From contig JAQZBN010000001.1 of the NCBI GenBank assembly GCA_029238935.1, positions 124,001-188,000 of the forward strand: a stretch of 64,000 bases of DNA, read 5' to 3'. This stretch comes from Herbinix sp. Its GTDB lineage: Bacteria > Bacillota > Clostridia > Lachnospirales > Lachnospiraceae. The translations under genes were made by a program, and so were the position numbers. A model generated the notes under the pieces. It made no database searches, was not told the DNA's origin, and worked only from the letters and a program-made list of their open reading frames with translations. Each line of letters starts with the position of its first letter. Position 1 is the stretch's first letter. Positions 1 through 10,521 of the stretch are shown here, one piece after another.

Positions 1-2025
1 ATATCCCTCCTTAAAGATTGATAAAATGAAATCCAATACCTGTTTCATCAGTGCAAACAGGATAAAACCTGCTGCCACCAGTACAATCATTGTAAATAGT
101 GTTAAGAAAATACAACGAAATGTTTCTTTGAAGGTATAGCTTTGTATTTCTTTTATCATCACAACAATAAGAACTGCCATTGCTGCAATGATAAAAAAGC
201 TTAAGAACCCAATAATAAAGCTTTCGTTATAGGTTAATACATGACTTAAGAGTATAACGATCGGCTGAAAGAATAGATATGGCATCAAGCAATATGCAAA
301 GGCTTGATAGATATTCTTGCCGGAGCCTTCTCCATCTCGAATGGAGCAGATCAAATTGTTGCATACGATACACAGCGTCAGCATGCCAAACACAAAGATA
401 AAGTCAGTACCTATTTCATAACGGCCATCTTCTATTTTTTTAAACAAGAAACCACTATAATATTTATTCAGGATATAAATTATAAAAAATATGATATAGA
501 TCATAGTCGATGATAAGTTAGAAACCTTATGTTCCCACTTAATACCGTAAAATGCATCGGCAGGATTTTTCAACATGCGTTTTAGATAAGTAAGTTCCCG
601 AATTAACTTTCGATTTTTTACATAGCGGACTCCTTTTGTAATTTCCTTAACTCCCGGAGCCTTATCCTTGATTTTGTTAAGGATCTTTAATAAAATGACC
701 AAAGCTGCAACTCCAAAGAAAATGTTGATAATATTTGCTCTCAGCCAAACATTTCTAAGTTCCCAAAAGGCATCGGAATACCCTTCTTCATCTCCTCCGA
801 GTCTTGCTGATGTTAAAGCTTCCTCGTAGTTTTCCAGACGATAGAACGCTTTACCAATTCCACGGTGTGCATAATCGAATAAGCTATTCTTTCTAAGAAC
901 TTCTGACCAAGGCTCATGGCTTTCTACATAATAACCTTCTTGAAAGAGATTTAATGCCTTGTGTACCGTCTTGGCATACTCGGTCTGTTCAAAAACAGTG
1001 ATGCTGCCGGTTTCTGTATCCAGTACATAAAGATTACCCTGATGATCTACCTCAATAGCCGTAGGAGCTACAAATAGTCCGGTCCGGTTCTTTCCATCAT
1101 CTCTACCACCGAATAAGAACAACAATTCTTGGTCTCTGGTGTATTCGTATATATAACCTTGGTTCGATACCGTAAAGATATTTTCCATATCTCCTACCGC
1201 AATATCAGCAACCAGATCATCCACATATCCGCCGGAAAGCATGTTCTTACCAGCCATATTAAACTTCTTTAAACCATCATTCTTAGACCCTTGTGTAACA
1301 GTGTAGATCAGTCCGTTGGCATCAATATCAATATTGACTGCAGCAGAGGGAACATTACTTTGCAAAGAAGCCTTCATCTCATCGGAAAAAACCAATCTTC
1401 TTAGCATCTGCGACAAACTAATAAAGGTATTATTCGCACCAAAATATCCATAAAAGTCGCCTTTTCCACTAAAGGTTAATATTCCGTTGGCATTTCCCTC
1501 GGACAGTGTATAGATACTGCCAGCGGAATTAACAACCAGTTTACTAGGAGCATATCTGCTCTCAGGAGCAAACAGCGGGCTTTGTGGTGTTTCATATTCT
1601 TTCTGAAGTGATCCGTCCGCGGAATAAACCAGTATCTTTGCGGCTTTCGGATCCGCTATGAAAAGGGTTTCTTTCGAGTCTACATAAATTCCGGTAGGTC
1701 CCTTTAACTCTTTATCAATGACCGTAATTAAGTTTCCTTTTAAATCACAGACCAGAATACGTTTATTTCCCGTATCTGCAATATACATTTTTTTATTCTC
1801 TGATATGAATAAATCGGTTGGTTTTTTTAATGTTTCCTCACCAAATTTATCATATACAAGAGAAGGGGTATAACCGTCCTGTGTATTAACAAAATTCCCA
1901 TACTTGTCTATCGTCAATGTAGTATAAGGTGCTTCTGCCGCGAAAGCAGCTCCAGGATTACAGAACAGAGTAATAAAAACAAGCATAATTCCTAGATTGT
2001 TTTTTAATTTTCTTAGAATTCTCAT
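1..2025 (-). CDS. NHL-repeat / YIP1-type membrane protein of a sugar ABC operon (3' end outside window)
   Basis: The reading frame is open from an ATG at 2025, behind AAAGGAG, to the window edge, so the C-terminus is missing. A signal peptide of about 27 residues is followed by a beta-propeller of NHL-like repeats (blades such as FISENKKMYIADTGNKRIL and NLYVLDTETGSITVFE) to about residue 330. Next come a short TPR-like helical stretch (ALNLFQEGYYVESHEPWSEV), one membrane helix, and a YIP1-like bundle of several membrane helices. It follows the permease gene by 14 bp and so belongs to its operon. The propeller is predicted to lie outside the cell and may read or scaffold glycan or transporter components; that role is inference. 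A second permease gene would be expected further left. Confidence 0.85.
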   Translation of the reverse strand, partial: MRILRKLKNNLGIMLVFITLFCNPGAAFAAEAPYTTLTIDKYGNFVNTQDGYTPSLVYDKFGEETLKKPTDLFISENKKMYIADTGNKRILVCDLKGNLITVIDKELKGPTGIYVDSKETLFIADPKAAKILVYSADGSLQKEYETPQSPLFAPESRYAPSKLVVNSAGSIYTLSEGNANGILTFSGKGDFYGYFGANNTFISLSQMLRRLVFSDEMKASLQSNVPSAAVNIDIDANGLIYTVTQGSKNDGLKKFNMAGKNMLSGGYVDDLVADIAVGDMENIFTVSNQGYIYEYTRDQELLFLFGGRDDGKNRTGLFVAPTAIEVDHQGNLYVLDTETGSITVFEQTEYAKTVHKALNLFQEGYYVESHEPWSEVLRKNSLFDYAHRGIGKAFYRLENYEEALTSARLGGDEEGYSDAFWELRNVWLRANIINIFFGVAALVILLKILNKIKDKAPGVKEITKGVRYVKNRKLIRELTYLKRMLKNPADAFYGIKWEHKVSNLSSTMIYIIFFIIYILNKYYSGFLFKKIEDGRYEIGTDFIFVFGMLTLCIVCNNLICSIRDGEGSGKNIYQAFAYCLMPYLFFQPIVILLSHVLTYNESFIIGFLSFFIIAAMAVLIVVMIKEIQSYTFKETFRCIFLTLFTMIVLVAAGFILFALMKQVLDFILSIFKEGY

Positions 2026-2039
2026 ACTGCTCCTTTCTG

Positions 2040-2927
2040 CTAGTCCTTGAATATTTTCCGTGCAAACTTCGATATGCTGTAGATGATGACCAAAAGCACC
2101 AAGGATACTGCTGAGGCATATCCCATTTCGTATCGAATAAATCCATAATCCTCAATATGGTTTACCATCAACTGTCCGGCATAATTCGGCGTAGGGTTAC
2201 TACCGCTAAGTTGGATTCCGATTGCACCAACCGAAAACGTATTAACCACAGCCATTACCGCAGCAAACAGCATCTGAGGTTTCATCATAGGGATGGTGAT
2301 ATAAAACATCTCTTGAAACCGGTTGCGTAAACCATCAATGGATGCAGCTTCATAAACCTGTGTATCAATATTAAGAATACCTGCAAGGATTGCCAGAAAC
2401 CCAACGCCCATACTACTCCAAAGGGAGACGATGATCATAATAATTAATAGATATTTTGCATCGGTTACAAATAAAATCGGATCATTGATAACACCCATTT
2501 CAATCAACAAGTAATTAATATAACCCATCTGATCACCGGCAAAGATGATCTTCCATACAACTGCCATCGCAACACCGGAGGTAAGGGATGGTGAATAGAT
2601 TAATAAAGCCAAAATTGTTCTGGGCACCTTGCTGATTTGTGCCAGCATCCAGGCCAGGAGAAAGGACATCATATATCCAATCGGGCCTACCACCAGTGCA
2701 AAGATACAGGTGTTTGGCAATACCTTCTGCATGAAGACATCATCTTGGGTTAATAAATTAATATAATTTAAAAATCCAACAAAATCAGGGGTTTGAACCG
2801 CATCATAATTCGTAAAACTGAGTGCAATAGCCGCTATGATTGGTACCACGATAAATACCACAAAGAGCAGAAGATAGGGAAGCAAAAAGTAATATGCTAT
2901 ATTAATTTTTAATCGTTTCTTTTTCAT
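2040..2927 (-). CDS. Carbohydrate ABC transporter permease (MalF/UgpA type)
   Basis: A membrane-spanning subunit of a sugar importer of the binding-protein-dependent family. Six hydrophobic segments are visible. The cytoplasmic EAA loop, which contacts the ATPase, is clear around residues 193-199 (EAASIDG) and is followed by conserved prolines. I prefer the ATG at 2927 over the one at 2936. It overlaps the TGA of the upstream binding-protein gene as ATGA and has AAAGGA at a proper distance, whereas the upstream ATG abuts that site. Translational coupling to the binding protein is therefore likely. The ATPase and second permease are not in the window; such systems often use a shared MsmX-type ATPase encoded elsewhere. 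Confidence 0.93.
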   Translation of the reverse strand: MKKKRLKINIAYYFLLPYLLLFVVFIVVPIIAAIALSFTNYDAVQTPDFVGFLNYINLLTQDDVFMQKVLPNTCIFALVVGPIGYMMSFLLAWMLAQISKVPRTILALLIYSPSLTSGVAMAVVWKIIFAGDQMGYINYLLIEMGVINDPILFVTDAKYLLIIMIIVSLWSSMGVGFLAILAGILNIDTQVYEAASIDGLRNRFQEMFYITIPMMKPQMLFAAVMAVVNTFSVGAIGIQLSGSNPTPNYAGQLMVNHIEDYGFIRYEMGYASAVSLVLLVIIYSISKFARKIFKD

Positions 2928-5806
2928 TCTAACCATTCCTTTATCAGATCAATGTCAGGTATCACGAGCTCTTTTTTGGTATTACCATTGTGATCTATAT
3001 AACCAAACTCTTCTAGCTTTCGCTGTAGCTCTCGGTTAATCTTTTTCTCTGCATCATCCACCGCAGTTCTTAAGTTGGTTCCATTGGTAACTACATTAAC
3101 CAGTACATTTCCCAATTCTCGTTCCACTATATAACTGCCAGGAAATCTTGGTGCTTCCATCGTCCATGCAATTTGTTCTTTAATTACTTCCTTATGTTTC
3201 GTACTCCAGGGGGAAGCCATAATTGCATCTAAATTCGCTGAATTCCATAGATATTCATTTCCTAAAGTAGATTGTAAGGTATAAGCAAACTCTGTCTGAA
3301 CATCCGTAGAGGTCCACCAGTCAATAAACTTCCAAGCTGCCTCACTCTTATTGCTTTCACTAAATACTACACAGCTTTCTGCGGCTCCTGAGGTATAGCG
3401 CAATACTTCGCCATCCTCCTTCTCCACTCCTGGGTAAGGAGCAATTTCCCACGAATCTGCTAATTCCGGTGCTGCATTAATTAATAAATTAAACGTTCCA
3501 TAATCAGAAGTACCAATCGGCATTCGTCCATCACGAAAAGCCTGATAAAAGCTTAACACCTCATAATCCATATTATAGATTGTAAAATTCTCTGCCAAAT
3601 TCTTAAGTCCTGTTAAAACTTCCGCCGAATCAAGGTTCGCTGTATTCTCGCCTTCTTTGATCAGTTCCCCCTGTTGTTGGAAGATGAACGGTGTTGTTGC
3701 CGCATAGGTTTTTACCGGATTATTTGCCACATGGCTATTAAATCCCAATCCCATCCGGGCAAGCTCCGGTAGCATCGATCTTACCTCTTCCATCGTATTG
3801 GGCACTTTTAGACCAAGTGTATTTAATATGTCGCTTCGATAAAAAAGGACATAGAAATTGAACGTCTCGGGTACCGCATAGACACCATCATCGCAAACTC
3901 CCGGAATTAGCATACCCGGTGCAAAGCGCTTACCAACTTCTTTAAAAGTATCAAATTCTCTCATATTGACCAAAGCCCCTCGCAGAGCCAAGTCATATAC
4001 ATATCCGGAGCTGATACCTATGGCTGCATCCGGTGCTTTACCGGAAGCATTTGACAAGATCAGTTTTTGTTGATCCGGAACAATGGATAAATCAACATTA
4101 ATTCCATACTGCTTCGTAAAATCAGAGTCCGCCATACGCTGCATGATCTCTAGATATTGCCTAGGACGTGCAACCCAAATCTGCAAGGTTTCATTCTCCT
4201 TATCATAACTTGGTGCATAATCCTGCTTGGTAAACGATGCTAAGAAATGTTCTACTCCATACAATAAGGATCTAAAAAATCCCGGTTTCTGAGGAAGCTT
4301 TGCATCCTCTTGATAGAAAATAATCTTATCAAGCCCCAACTGCCCTACACTGATATTTCCCACTACATTGGTGATATTTTGTCTAGCCGAACTGGTTCCG
4401 TAAGAAAACTGATTTAATTTCTGAGGTAATTCATTCGGTGTTTCGGCTAGTCTCCTTAAGGTATTGGAGGCTATTTTAAGCTGTGATATTTCACCGACAT
4501 TTGATTCCTTTGAATTTAAAGTGGATAGTGCCCCATGCACTTGATCAATATAATCAGCCCAGGTAAGCAGATTTTTTTCTATCTCATACCCATAGGAATC
4601 CAGATTGAAATCTCTGTATTTATTGGTATTTCCACCGGTAATCTTATTGATTGCCAATGCTAGATTATTAATATGATCTGTAATACGATTTAGTATCTTA
4701 ACAGAATCTCTCAAATAATCCAAAGACACTTCTACGGTAAGCAGATGGGTACCCTTGGTCAGATAAACAGGTACCGGAACTGTAGTTCTTGTGTATTTCT
4801 TCGAATAGGAAAACGCATAATTCTGGAAGGACTTTGATGGTATCTCTCCGTCAATATATATATTTCGGTACACTGAAAAATCCGATTTCAAGCTTTGACG
4901 ATAGTCAAACGCCAGATTGTAATATCCATCTTTCTTCACTACAAAGGTATACTCTATTTTAGTTCCGCCTGTTTTAAAGGAGGCTTCCGAAACGATATTG
5001 AGACGCTTCGTATCCGGATCATAGGGTGTTAACTTGGTATTAAACTCAGCATCCGCTCTAATATTGGGTGAATTACGGTAGGTCATTTCTTCCGCTTCTA
5101 TTACGATAGAATTCTCGCCAGAAGCAATTTCCTCTAAATCCTTCGCTATTTCTTTATGAGCAGAAAGATAGAAATCACCCAGTAAAACAGATCCTTCGTT
5201 TACTTTTAATCTTAACTTGTTTTCCCCTTGTTCCAGATAAACCATCATAGGTTCACTATATAAGAATTCGGTATCATGAAGATACGCTCTCCCCCATACT
5301 TCCCTTTTGATCGGCATAGCGATACACTCATTCCCATAGCGATCCTCTTGTATGTCACCGGAGAGCCAGGTATCACTTAAGAATAATCTCTTAAGTTCTT
5401 CATAAGGATAGGTATCATTCACCTCAAGGGCAAACTTTGTCGGTAAAATATTCTCCCCAACAGTACAGTAGTCAAAACTCAGAACATAAAGAGCAGCTTC
5501 CGGTACATCGATGGATACATTGATCTCACTGCCTTCCTGAACCACAACATTACCGGAATATAGCTCTTTTGCCGGGTAAGTGATCATATCTCCTATATAG
5601 CTTTTATTTTGATATGTATTTAAATAATTGGTATAATCCCCCTCAGACTCATTTTCCATGGATAAATAAAGTTCCTTAAGTCCCTCCAATGATACCTTCT
5701 CTGCCGCTTTTGCAGTAAGAAAACTATGATTTCCTAAGCTTACATTGGTTTGAAAAATCAAGGTTATCAAAATCGCTATTGCAATCATACGTTTCATTTT
5801 TATCAT
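2924..5806 (-). CDS. Oversized extracellular solute-binding protein for sugars
   Basis: At 960 residues this is about twice the usual length of a MalE-type binding protein. A signal peptide (cleavage near AKAA, about residues 32-36) has no lipobox cysteine, which is unusual for a Gram-positive binding protein. Residues 40-220 and 230-370 look like two beta-sandwich, CBM-like modules ([10 protein letters not shown] begins the second). A helical linker follows, and the family-1 solute-binding domain occupies about 535-960, with typical segments such as [14 protein letters not shown] and [19 protein letters not shown] lies 9 nt before the ATG at 5806. It overlaps the permease start by 4 nt and follows the GH43 gene by 29 bp. 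The ligand is probably an oligosaccharide released by the adjacent glycosidases (inference). Confidence 0.88.
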   Translation of the reverse strand: MIKMKRMIAIAILITLIFQTNVSLGNHSFLTAKAAEKVSLEGLKELYLSMENESEGDYTNYLNTYQNKSYIGDMITYPAKELYSGNVVVQEGSEINVSIDVPEAALYVLSFDYCTVGENILPTKFALEVNDTYPYEELKRLFLSDTWLSGDIQEDRYGNECIAMPIKREVWGRAYLHDTEFLYSEPMMVYLEQGENKLRLKVNEGSVLLGDFYLSAHKEIAKDLEEIASGENSIVIEAEEMTYRNSPNIRADAEFNTKLTPYDPDTKRLNIVSEASFKTGGTKIEYTFVVKKDGYYNLAFDYRQSLKSDFSVYRNIYIDGEIPSKSFQNYAFSYSKKYTRTTVPVPVYLTKGTHLLTVEVSLDYLRDSVKILNRITDHINNLALAINKITGGNTNKYRDFNLDSYGYEIEKNLLTWADYIDQVHGALSTLNSKESNVGEISQLKIASNTLRRLAETPNELPQKLNQFSYGTSSARQNITNVVGNISVGQLGLDKIIFYQEDAKLPQKPGFFRSLLYGVEHFLASFTKQDYAPSYDKENETLQIWVARPRQYLEIMQRMADSDFTKQYGINVDLSIVPDQQKLILSNASGKAPDAAIGISSGYVYDLALRGALVNMREFDTFKEVGKRFAPGMLIPGVCDDGVYAVPETFNFYVLFYRSDILNTLGLKVPNTMEEVRSMLPELARMGLGFNSHVANNPVKTYAATTPFIFQQQGELIKEGENTANLDSAEVLTGLKNLAENFTIYNMDYEVLSFYQAFRDGRMPIGTSDYGTFNLLINAAPELADSWEIAPYPGVEKEDGEVLRYTSGAAESCVVFSESNKSEAAWKFIDWWTSTDVQTEFAYTLQSTLGNEYLWNSANLDAIMASPWSTKHKEVIKEQIAWTMEAPRFPGSYIVERELGNVLVNVVTNGTNLRTAVDDAEKKINRELQRKLEEFGYIDHNGNTKKELVIPDIDLIKEWLE

Positions 5807-5835
5807 TTACCTTTTCTCCTTCATACAACATATTC

Positions 5836-8058
5836 TTATAAGGAAATAGAAAAATGTTCAAATCCAAACCCTTCTCCGGTTGCTTCCATTCCTATCTTTC
5901 CATATAGAAAGGCTTGGGGATCAGTGTAATCGATCACCGGTCTGTTATTGACTAAAATCAACAGCTTCGACCGTTTCGCAACAACATCCAAAGCTAGAAA
6001 GGTTGCATTCAACCCTCGGAAGGAATAACTAGCCAGTTGAGTTTCATCATAATTCTCACGATATAAAAAGACTCCATCACAGGTTACACGAACCCGGTAG
6101 CCAAAGAAGGCTTCCTTCACCTGGGCTCCAAACCATGATTCCTTAGTCGCACGAACAAAGATCGATACATCGCCGGAATTCCTATGGTTTCTATGAATAA
6201 TGGACGATATTTTATAATCCGTCATCCCTGCTTCACCGATAAATGCCATTCCGTGATTTTCAGCACAGGTAAATCCGGAATATTTATGTATCATACTTTT
6301 CGCTCTTTTATGTCCCAGAATTTGAAGTTTCTCTGTAACCAGATGTCCTTCCTTAATTACATCGCAGGTATCCATCGTACCGCTTTGGATGAATTCAAAA
6401 TAATCAACTGCAATCTCGTCATCCTCTGCTTCCAGCGCAAGAACATGGATACCGGACGGCAACTTCACCTCTCCCAGAGAAATCATCTCAAATTCTTCTT
6501 CATCAAATACCCCGGATAATACTCCCGTACAAACAGTTATATCCGCATCCACTTCCGCCTTCATGCAAACCTGCGTCTTATAGGACTTCACTCTCGCAAA
6601 CAGTTGATAGCTTCCTGTTTCTTTCACATTAATGTCATAGGAATACTTTTGGTTTGCCTTCAAGCATCCGCTGTAAGTGGTTAAACCCGAATCAATGCAA
6701 GGGTATTTTTCCATGCTTTCTCTGCAATGAACCGCATCAAACCTTCCCGGAATTGCCTTATGCGCCAGATTATCGCCATTGCCTGCAACACAGGAAGAAT
6801 GTGCTACAAATCCTATCTCCTGTTCCTCTTTCCAAACAAGCCCCAGCCACCCATTGCCCAATATGGTTTCATAGGAGCATAGCAACATATGGTTTAGGTA
6901 CAGTTCCATCGTATGTTCCGGTTTCTTTGCTATCCTTACAGCAAGATACCCCTGTAAACTAATCGCATCATTGTAGGTTCCGCTCCTAATCATCTTATCA
7001 TTTTCTCGAATCTCATAGGTCCTGTCCGTACCAATGTGAATCATTCCATAACAATCATCACTAACTCCATAAAGGATCTGAATTTCCTGTCCATGGGAGT
7101 TTACATTAACTTCTGCTGTATAGTATTCAGAGGTTTTTTCAGGAATCAGAAGGGCCGTAAAGTCTCTGAATTGCTTTTCTTTTAGCACTTCTTTCCCTCT
7201 CCCATAATAATCCGGCATTCTATGAGCCGCTTGCTCCCACCAGATCGGATTGCAATACATTCTTGCTCCGTTAAAGAATAATCGGTCAATATTGGTGCTC
7301 CTCCTGTGAGGAGTTCGATCCAAATCAAAGGAATGATAAGCGATAGAATAACTGTCCAAATCAGGAGCAAGGAAACTGGAACTATGACCAAGACCATGAA
7401 ACTCGGGTCCTGTCTCTATTAAAAAGGTTCTATTTTTTAGATTTACATATCCTCTGTCCGGTGCTGTATTCGATACGCTATAAGCTACCCGGTAACCTTT
7501 ACTAAGCAAGTGATTTCCAGTATAGGTCAAATAATAATAACCATCCTTTTTTATAATCATTGGCCCTTCCGTCCAATGGCCCAAATAGGCTTCCGGTATT
7601 ATCTCCCCGTTAACATCAATGCAATCATCCTTTGACATCGTATGGATCTCTATCCCATTGTGACCTGCATGTAACATATAACGAGCACCATTATCATCCG
7701 TAAATATACTGCCATCGATTAGCAACCCGTAATTATCGCTGATCACAGCAAAAGGTCCTGTGGGTGCCTCTGCGGACAGTAAATAGTGTCCGCTGCCGAT
7801 TGGCGAAGTGATCATATAAAACCGTCCCTTATAATAACTAACCTCTGGCGCATATGCACCGGTGATGATCGGGTCATCGCATACACTACCTTCATATTTA
7901 AAATCAATCAAATCCTCCGAGGACCAGCACTTAATGTACTCACCGGAACTGGAGCAGTACAGATAATACATACCGTTAAATCTCATGATAAACGGATCAC
8001 CGCATTCATTTTCTGACCATTGGTTTTCGAATAAGAACGGATTTTTATATGCTTTCAT
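5836..8058 (-). CDS. GH43-family glycosidase with C-terminal carbohydrate-binding-like modules
   Basis: The N-terminal 300 residues form a GH43 five-bladed propeller. The expected acidic triad is present: Asp21 in CGDPF (base), Asp115 in LIDGSIF (pKa modulator) and Glu164 in HWTEGPM (acid). The family includes beta-xylosidases and alpha-L-arabinofuranosidases. A middle region (about 430-560) resembles a CBM6/CBM35-like sandwich, and residues 580-740 a concanavalin-like lectin fold. No signal peptide is evident, so the enzyme probably acts in the cytoplasm on imported oligosaccharides. It lies 31 bp after the GH2 gene and 29 bp before the binding-protein gene, in the same direction. Substrate specificity cannot be read from sequence alone. 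Confidence 0.9.
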   Translation of the reverse strand: MKAYKNPFLFENQWSENECGDPFIMRFNGMYYLYCSSSGEYIKCWSSEDLIDFKYEGSVCDDPIITGAYAPEVSYYKGRFYMITSPIGSGHYLLSAEAPTGPFAVISDNYGLLIDGSIFTDDNGARYMLHAGHNGIEIHTMSKDDCIDVNGEIIPEAYLGHWTEGPMIIKKDGYYYLTYTGNHLLSKGYRVAYSVSNTAPDRGYVNLKNRTFLIETGPEFHGLGHSSSFLAPDLDSYSIAYHSFDLDRTPHRRSTNIDRLFFNGARMYCNPIWWEQAAHRMPDYYGRGKEVLKEKQFRDFTALLIPEKTSEYYTAEVNVNSHGQEIQILYGVSDDCYGMIHIGTDRTYEIRENDKMIRSGTYNDAISLQGYLAVRIAKKPEHTMELYLNHMLLCSYETILGNGWLGLVWKEEQEIGFVAHSSCVAGNGDNLAHKAIPGRFDAVHCRESMEKYPCIDSGLTTYSGCLKANQKYSYDINVKETGSYQLFARVKSYKTQVCMKAEVDADITVCTGVLSGVFDEEEFEMISLGEVKLPSGIHVLALEAEDDEIAVDYFEFIQSGTMDTCDVIKEGHLVTEKLQILGHKRAKSMIHKYSGFTCAENHGMAFIGEAGMTDYKISSIIHRNHRNSGDVSIFVRATKESWFGAQVKEAFFGYRVRVTCDGVFLYRENYDETQLASYSFRGLNATFLALDVVAKRSKLLILVNNRPVIDYTDPQAFLYGKIGMEATGEGFGFEHFSISL

Positions 8059-8089
8059 TTTGTATCATGCCTTTCCAGCAACAGCTCAC

Positions 8090-9826
8090 TTATTTTTCAT
8101 TCATTCTCTTTATTGCTTCTATATTAACTTTCGGCTCTCTTTTCATGGTATACAGGCCATTGACTTCCTGTTGTACGTCCGTAATTTGTGTATAGCAAAA
8201 ACCGCATATGTAATCTAACTTTTTGATTGCTGATGTTATACTATCAAATCTCTCCAGGAAATCTTCTTCTGATTGAACCTGTTTTCCGTATCCCCAGCCA
8301 TCTTCTGTCGTAAAGGCAATTCCACCATATTCACTCATAATAACCGGTTGGCCTTTGTATTCATATCCCTTAGCAAAGGCGTAACGGGCTTTATTAAAAG
8401 GAATTTCATTTCCTAAGATTGCTTCTGCATCTTGATAACGGTTCCATATTTCCTCTCCCCGCTCTGCATAGTCATGTAATGTAATAATGTCAGATACGGT
8501 ATGTTCCCATCCATCATTCACAATTACCGGCCGATATGGATCAAATGCTTTGGTTAAATGATAGATTGCTTCCGTAAACTTTTGCTGCATTACATCGGTG
8601 TAAATTCTCTCAACGCCCCAGCTTTCATTAAACGGAGTCCAGGTAATGATCGACGGATGATTATAATTCTGCTCTACAACTTCCATCCATTCCTTCGTGA
8701 AGGCTTCCATACCATCATCATGAAACGTATACTGAGCAGCCATCTCTGACCACACCAACAATCCCTTTTTATCGCACCAATATAGGAAGCGACGATCTTC
8801 CAGTTTCTGATGTTTCCGCAATCCGTTATATCCTGCTGCCATGATTAATTCAATATCTTTGATCATAGCTTCCTCCGAAGGAGGTGTGAGATGGGATTCC
8901 TCCCAATAGCCTTGATCTAAAATCAGCCGCTGATACAGCGGTCTATTATTCAGCAAAACTTTATTCCCTTCAATGGATATCTTTCGCATTCCAAAGTATG
9001 TTGTAACGGTATCCTTTGTCGAATCACCCTCGGAAAGCACCAGGTTCACATCATACAATCTTGGGGATCCCGGTTCCCAAACTGCCACCCTCCAAGGATC
9101 TTCTTCGCTGGCAAGTGCTACGCTAAAGGATACATATTCTTCTTCTACTACAACCGATGCTTTACGAACTGTCTTTCCTTCCAGCAAAATATTACAACTG
9201 AGGAGTTTTTCTGTATCTCTGCTTCCCCCTGTCACTTTAGCGAGGAAATGAACTTCTCCACGATCAAGGTCCGGAGTAATCTTTACCTTATCTAAATAAA
9301 AACTCGGAACTTCCTCCATCCAAACGCTTTTCCAAATACCCGTTGTCTGTACATACCAGCAACCAAAGTTATCTTTTCTCCATCTTTGTTTACCTCTTGG
9401 CTGTTCACAACTCAAGGTATCTTCCGCTTTCACTGTGATATCATTTTCTCCCTCTGTTATAAAATCGGTAACATCAAAAGAAAATGCTGCATAGCCTCCT
9501 TGGTGCATTCCAACAAATTGTCCATTTACCCACACCTTGGTAGTATAATCAACGCCTTCAAAATTCAAAATCGTGCGCGAATGTTCCTTTTTATGTACTG
9601 TCACTTTCCTGTTATACCAAACAACCTCATGAGCAGTTTGATCACCAATCATACTCATCTTTGTTTCATAAGTATAAGGAACCACAATCTTCATTTCCTT
9701 AGGAAATGAATGGAACCACTTCTGTATTTCACCCACTTTATTATCATCAAAGGAAAAATTCCATTCTCCGTTGAGGTTTGTCCAATGATCACGTTCAAAT
9801 TGAGGTCTTGGATAAGCATTTAGCAT
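8090..9826 (-). CDS. Glycoside hydrolase family 2 enzyme (beta-galactosidase/beta-glucuronidase type)
   Basis: A 578-residue compact GH2 protein: jelly-roll sugar-binding domain (about 10-175), immunoglobulin-like domain (about 175-280), and TIM barrel (about 285-575). The acid/base Glu401 is in PFNESWG and the nucleophile Glu499 in MSEYGG. It lacks a signal peptide and is therefore intracellular. The ATG at 9826 has CAGGAG 8 nt upstream. It is the first gene of the minus-strand glycan operon, so the repeat-rich spacer before it probably holds the promoter. Beta-galactosidase, beta-glucuronidase and beta-mannosidase activities all occur in the family. The uxuAB genes farther on would fit uronides, but that link is speculative. 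Confidence 0.93.
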   Translation of the reverse strand: MLNAYPRPQFERDHWTNLNGEWNFSFDDNKVGEIQKWFHSFPKEMKIVVPYTYETKMSMIGDQTAHEVVWYNRKVTVHKKEHSRTILNFEGVDYTTKVWVNGQFVGMHQGGYAAFSFDVTDFITEGENDITVKAEDTLSCEQPRGKQRWRKDNFGCWYVQTTGIWKSVWMEEVPSFYLDKVKITPDLDRGEVHFLAKVTGGSRDTEKLLSCNILLEGKTVRKASVVVEEEYVSFSVALASEEDPWRVAVWEPGSPRLYDVNLVLSEGDSTKDTVTTYFGMRKISIEGNKVLLNNRPLYQRLILDQGYWEESHLTPPSEEAMIKDIELIMAAGYNGLRKHQKLEDRRFLYWCDKKGLLVWSEMAAQYTFHDDGMEAFTKEWMEVVEQNYNHPSIITWTPFNESWGVERIYTDVMQQKFTEAIYHLTKAFDPYRPVIVNDGWEHTVSDIITLHDYAERGEEIWNRYQDAEAILGNEIPFNKARYAFAKGYEYKGQPVIMSEYGGIAFTTEDGWGYGKQVQSEEDFLERFDSITSAIKKLDYICGFCYTQITDVQQEVNGLYTMKREPKVNIEAIKRMNEK

Positions 9827-9936
9827 AGTAATATCTCCTGTTCTTGTACTCGGAATAACATCTCAATATCTCATTTCTATCTGTAAGAAAATGACTTCTA
9901 ATTCATATCTCAATTTTCATATCGAATATGATTTGT

Positions 9937-9949
9937 ACATAATTTATGT
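9937..9949. promoter_or_regulatory. Putative operator, copy 1 of 4
   Basis: A 13-bp inverted repeat, ACATAATTTATGT, preceded by TTTGT. It is the copy nearest the GH2 start (111 bp away). The same motif recurs at 9973, 10121 and 10186 and nowhere else that I noticed in this island. Confidence 0.55.
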
Positions 9950-9972
9950 TGAAACTCGCTCTATGTGTTTAT

Positions 9973-9985
9973 ACATATTTTATGT
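9973..9985. promoter_or_regulatory. Putative operator, copy 2 of 4
   Basis: ACATATTTTATGT preceded by TTTAT. It is 36 bp centre to centre from copy 1, which is between three and four helical turns. Confidence 0.55.
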
Positions 9986-10120
9986 AGTTAAAATTATCAT
10001 ATCTTTGTTATTCCGTTAAAATTTCAAAGTAATTTTAGTTATATATTACTACCAACCCACTTCATTGTCAATATATTTGTACATTTTTTTCATTATATTT
10101 TTATACAACTATTTTTTTGT

Positions 10121-10133
10121 ACATTTTTTATGT
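10121..10133. promoter_or_regulatory. Putative operator, copy 3 of 4
   Basis: ACATTTTTTATGT preceded by TTTGT. The outer arms of the motif are kept while the centre is all T, so this copy may bind more weakly. A partial copy starts near 10077. Confidence 0.45.
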
Positions 10134-10185
10134 ATTTATATTTTTGTTCAATCTCTTCCCTATTCTTCATACTTTTATTATTTGT

Positions 10186-10198
10186 ACATATTTTATGT
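10186..10198. promoter_or_regulatory. Putative operator, copy 4 of 4
   Basis: ACATATTTTATGT preceded by TTTGT. It lies 11 bp upstream of the -35 box of the candidate ArsR-gene promoter, a position suited to regulation of that promoter. Confidence 0.55.
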
Positions 10199-10208
10199 AT
10201 TTATCATA

Positions 10209-10237
10209 TTGATTTTTATGTAAGGAAATGTTATACT
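10209..10237 (+). promoter_or_regulatory. Promoter for the ArsR-type regulator gene
   Basis: TTGATT, a 17-bp spacer, then TATACT with TG one base upstream (extended -10). It would start a leader of about 280 nt before the regulator gene. Confidence 0.5.
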
Positions 10238-10290
10238 CACTTCATTATTATCTTATAAAGACTACTTATAAGAAGAACATAGTGTGAAGA

Positions 10291-10356
10291 CATCTTCACA
10301 TGGAAGTAAGATCATCTTCACATGGAAGTAAGATCATCTTCACATGGAAGTAAAAT
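10291..10356 (+). repeat. 22-bp tandem repeat, three copies
   Basis: Three head-to-tail copies of a 22-bp unit starting CATCTTCACATGGAAGTAAG, at 10291, 10313 and 10335. The last copy differs near its end. They lie in the predicted 5' leader of the regulator gene. Flanking sequences (GAACATAGTGTGAAG at about 10276 and its imperfect complement at about 10373-10391) could close a hairpin around the array. Confidence 0.85.
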
Positions 10357-10521
10357 CTCTTCCCTTGAAAGACTTCGCACAGTGATGTTCCCTCCTTGTT
10401 CTTCCATGCTCGCAATGGGCTTGAACGTTCGTATGAAAGACAAAACCAATATTTTTACCTAGTGAATGCTTAGATCATTTACACTATATTTATGGTACCT
10501 GCAGCTTAAAGTATGTAGGTT

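Noticed and set aside
304..513. Plus-strand ORF of 69 codons
   Set aside because: It lies antisense to the NHL/YIP1 gene, has no ribosome site, and shows no protein-like pattern.
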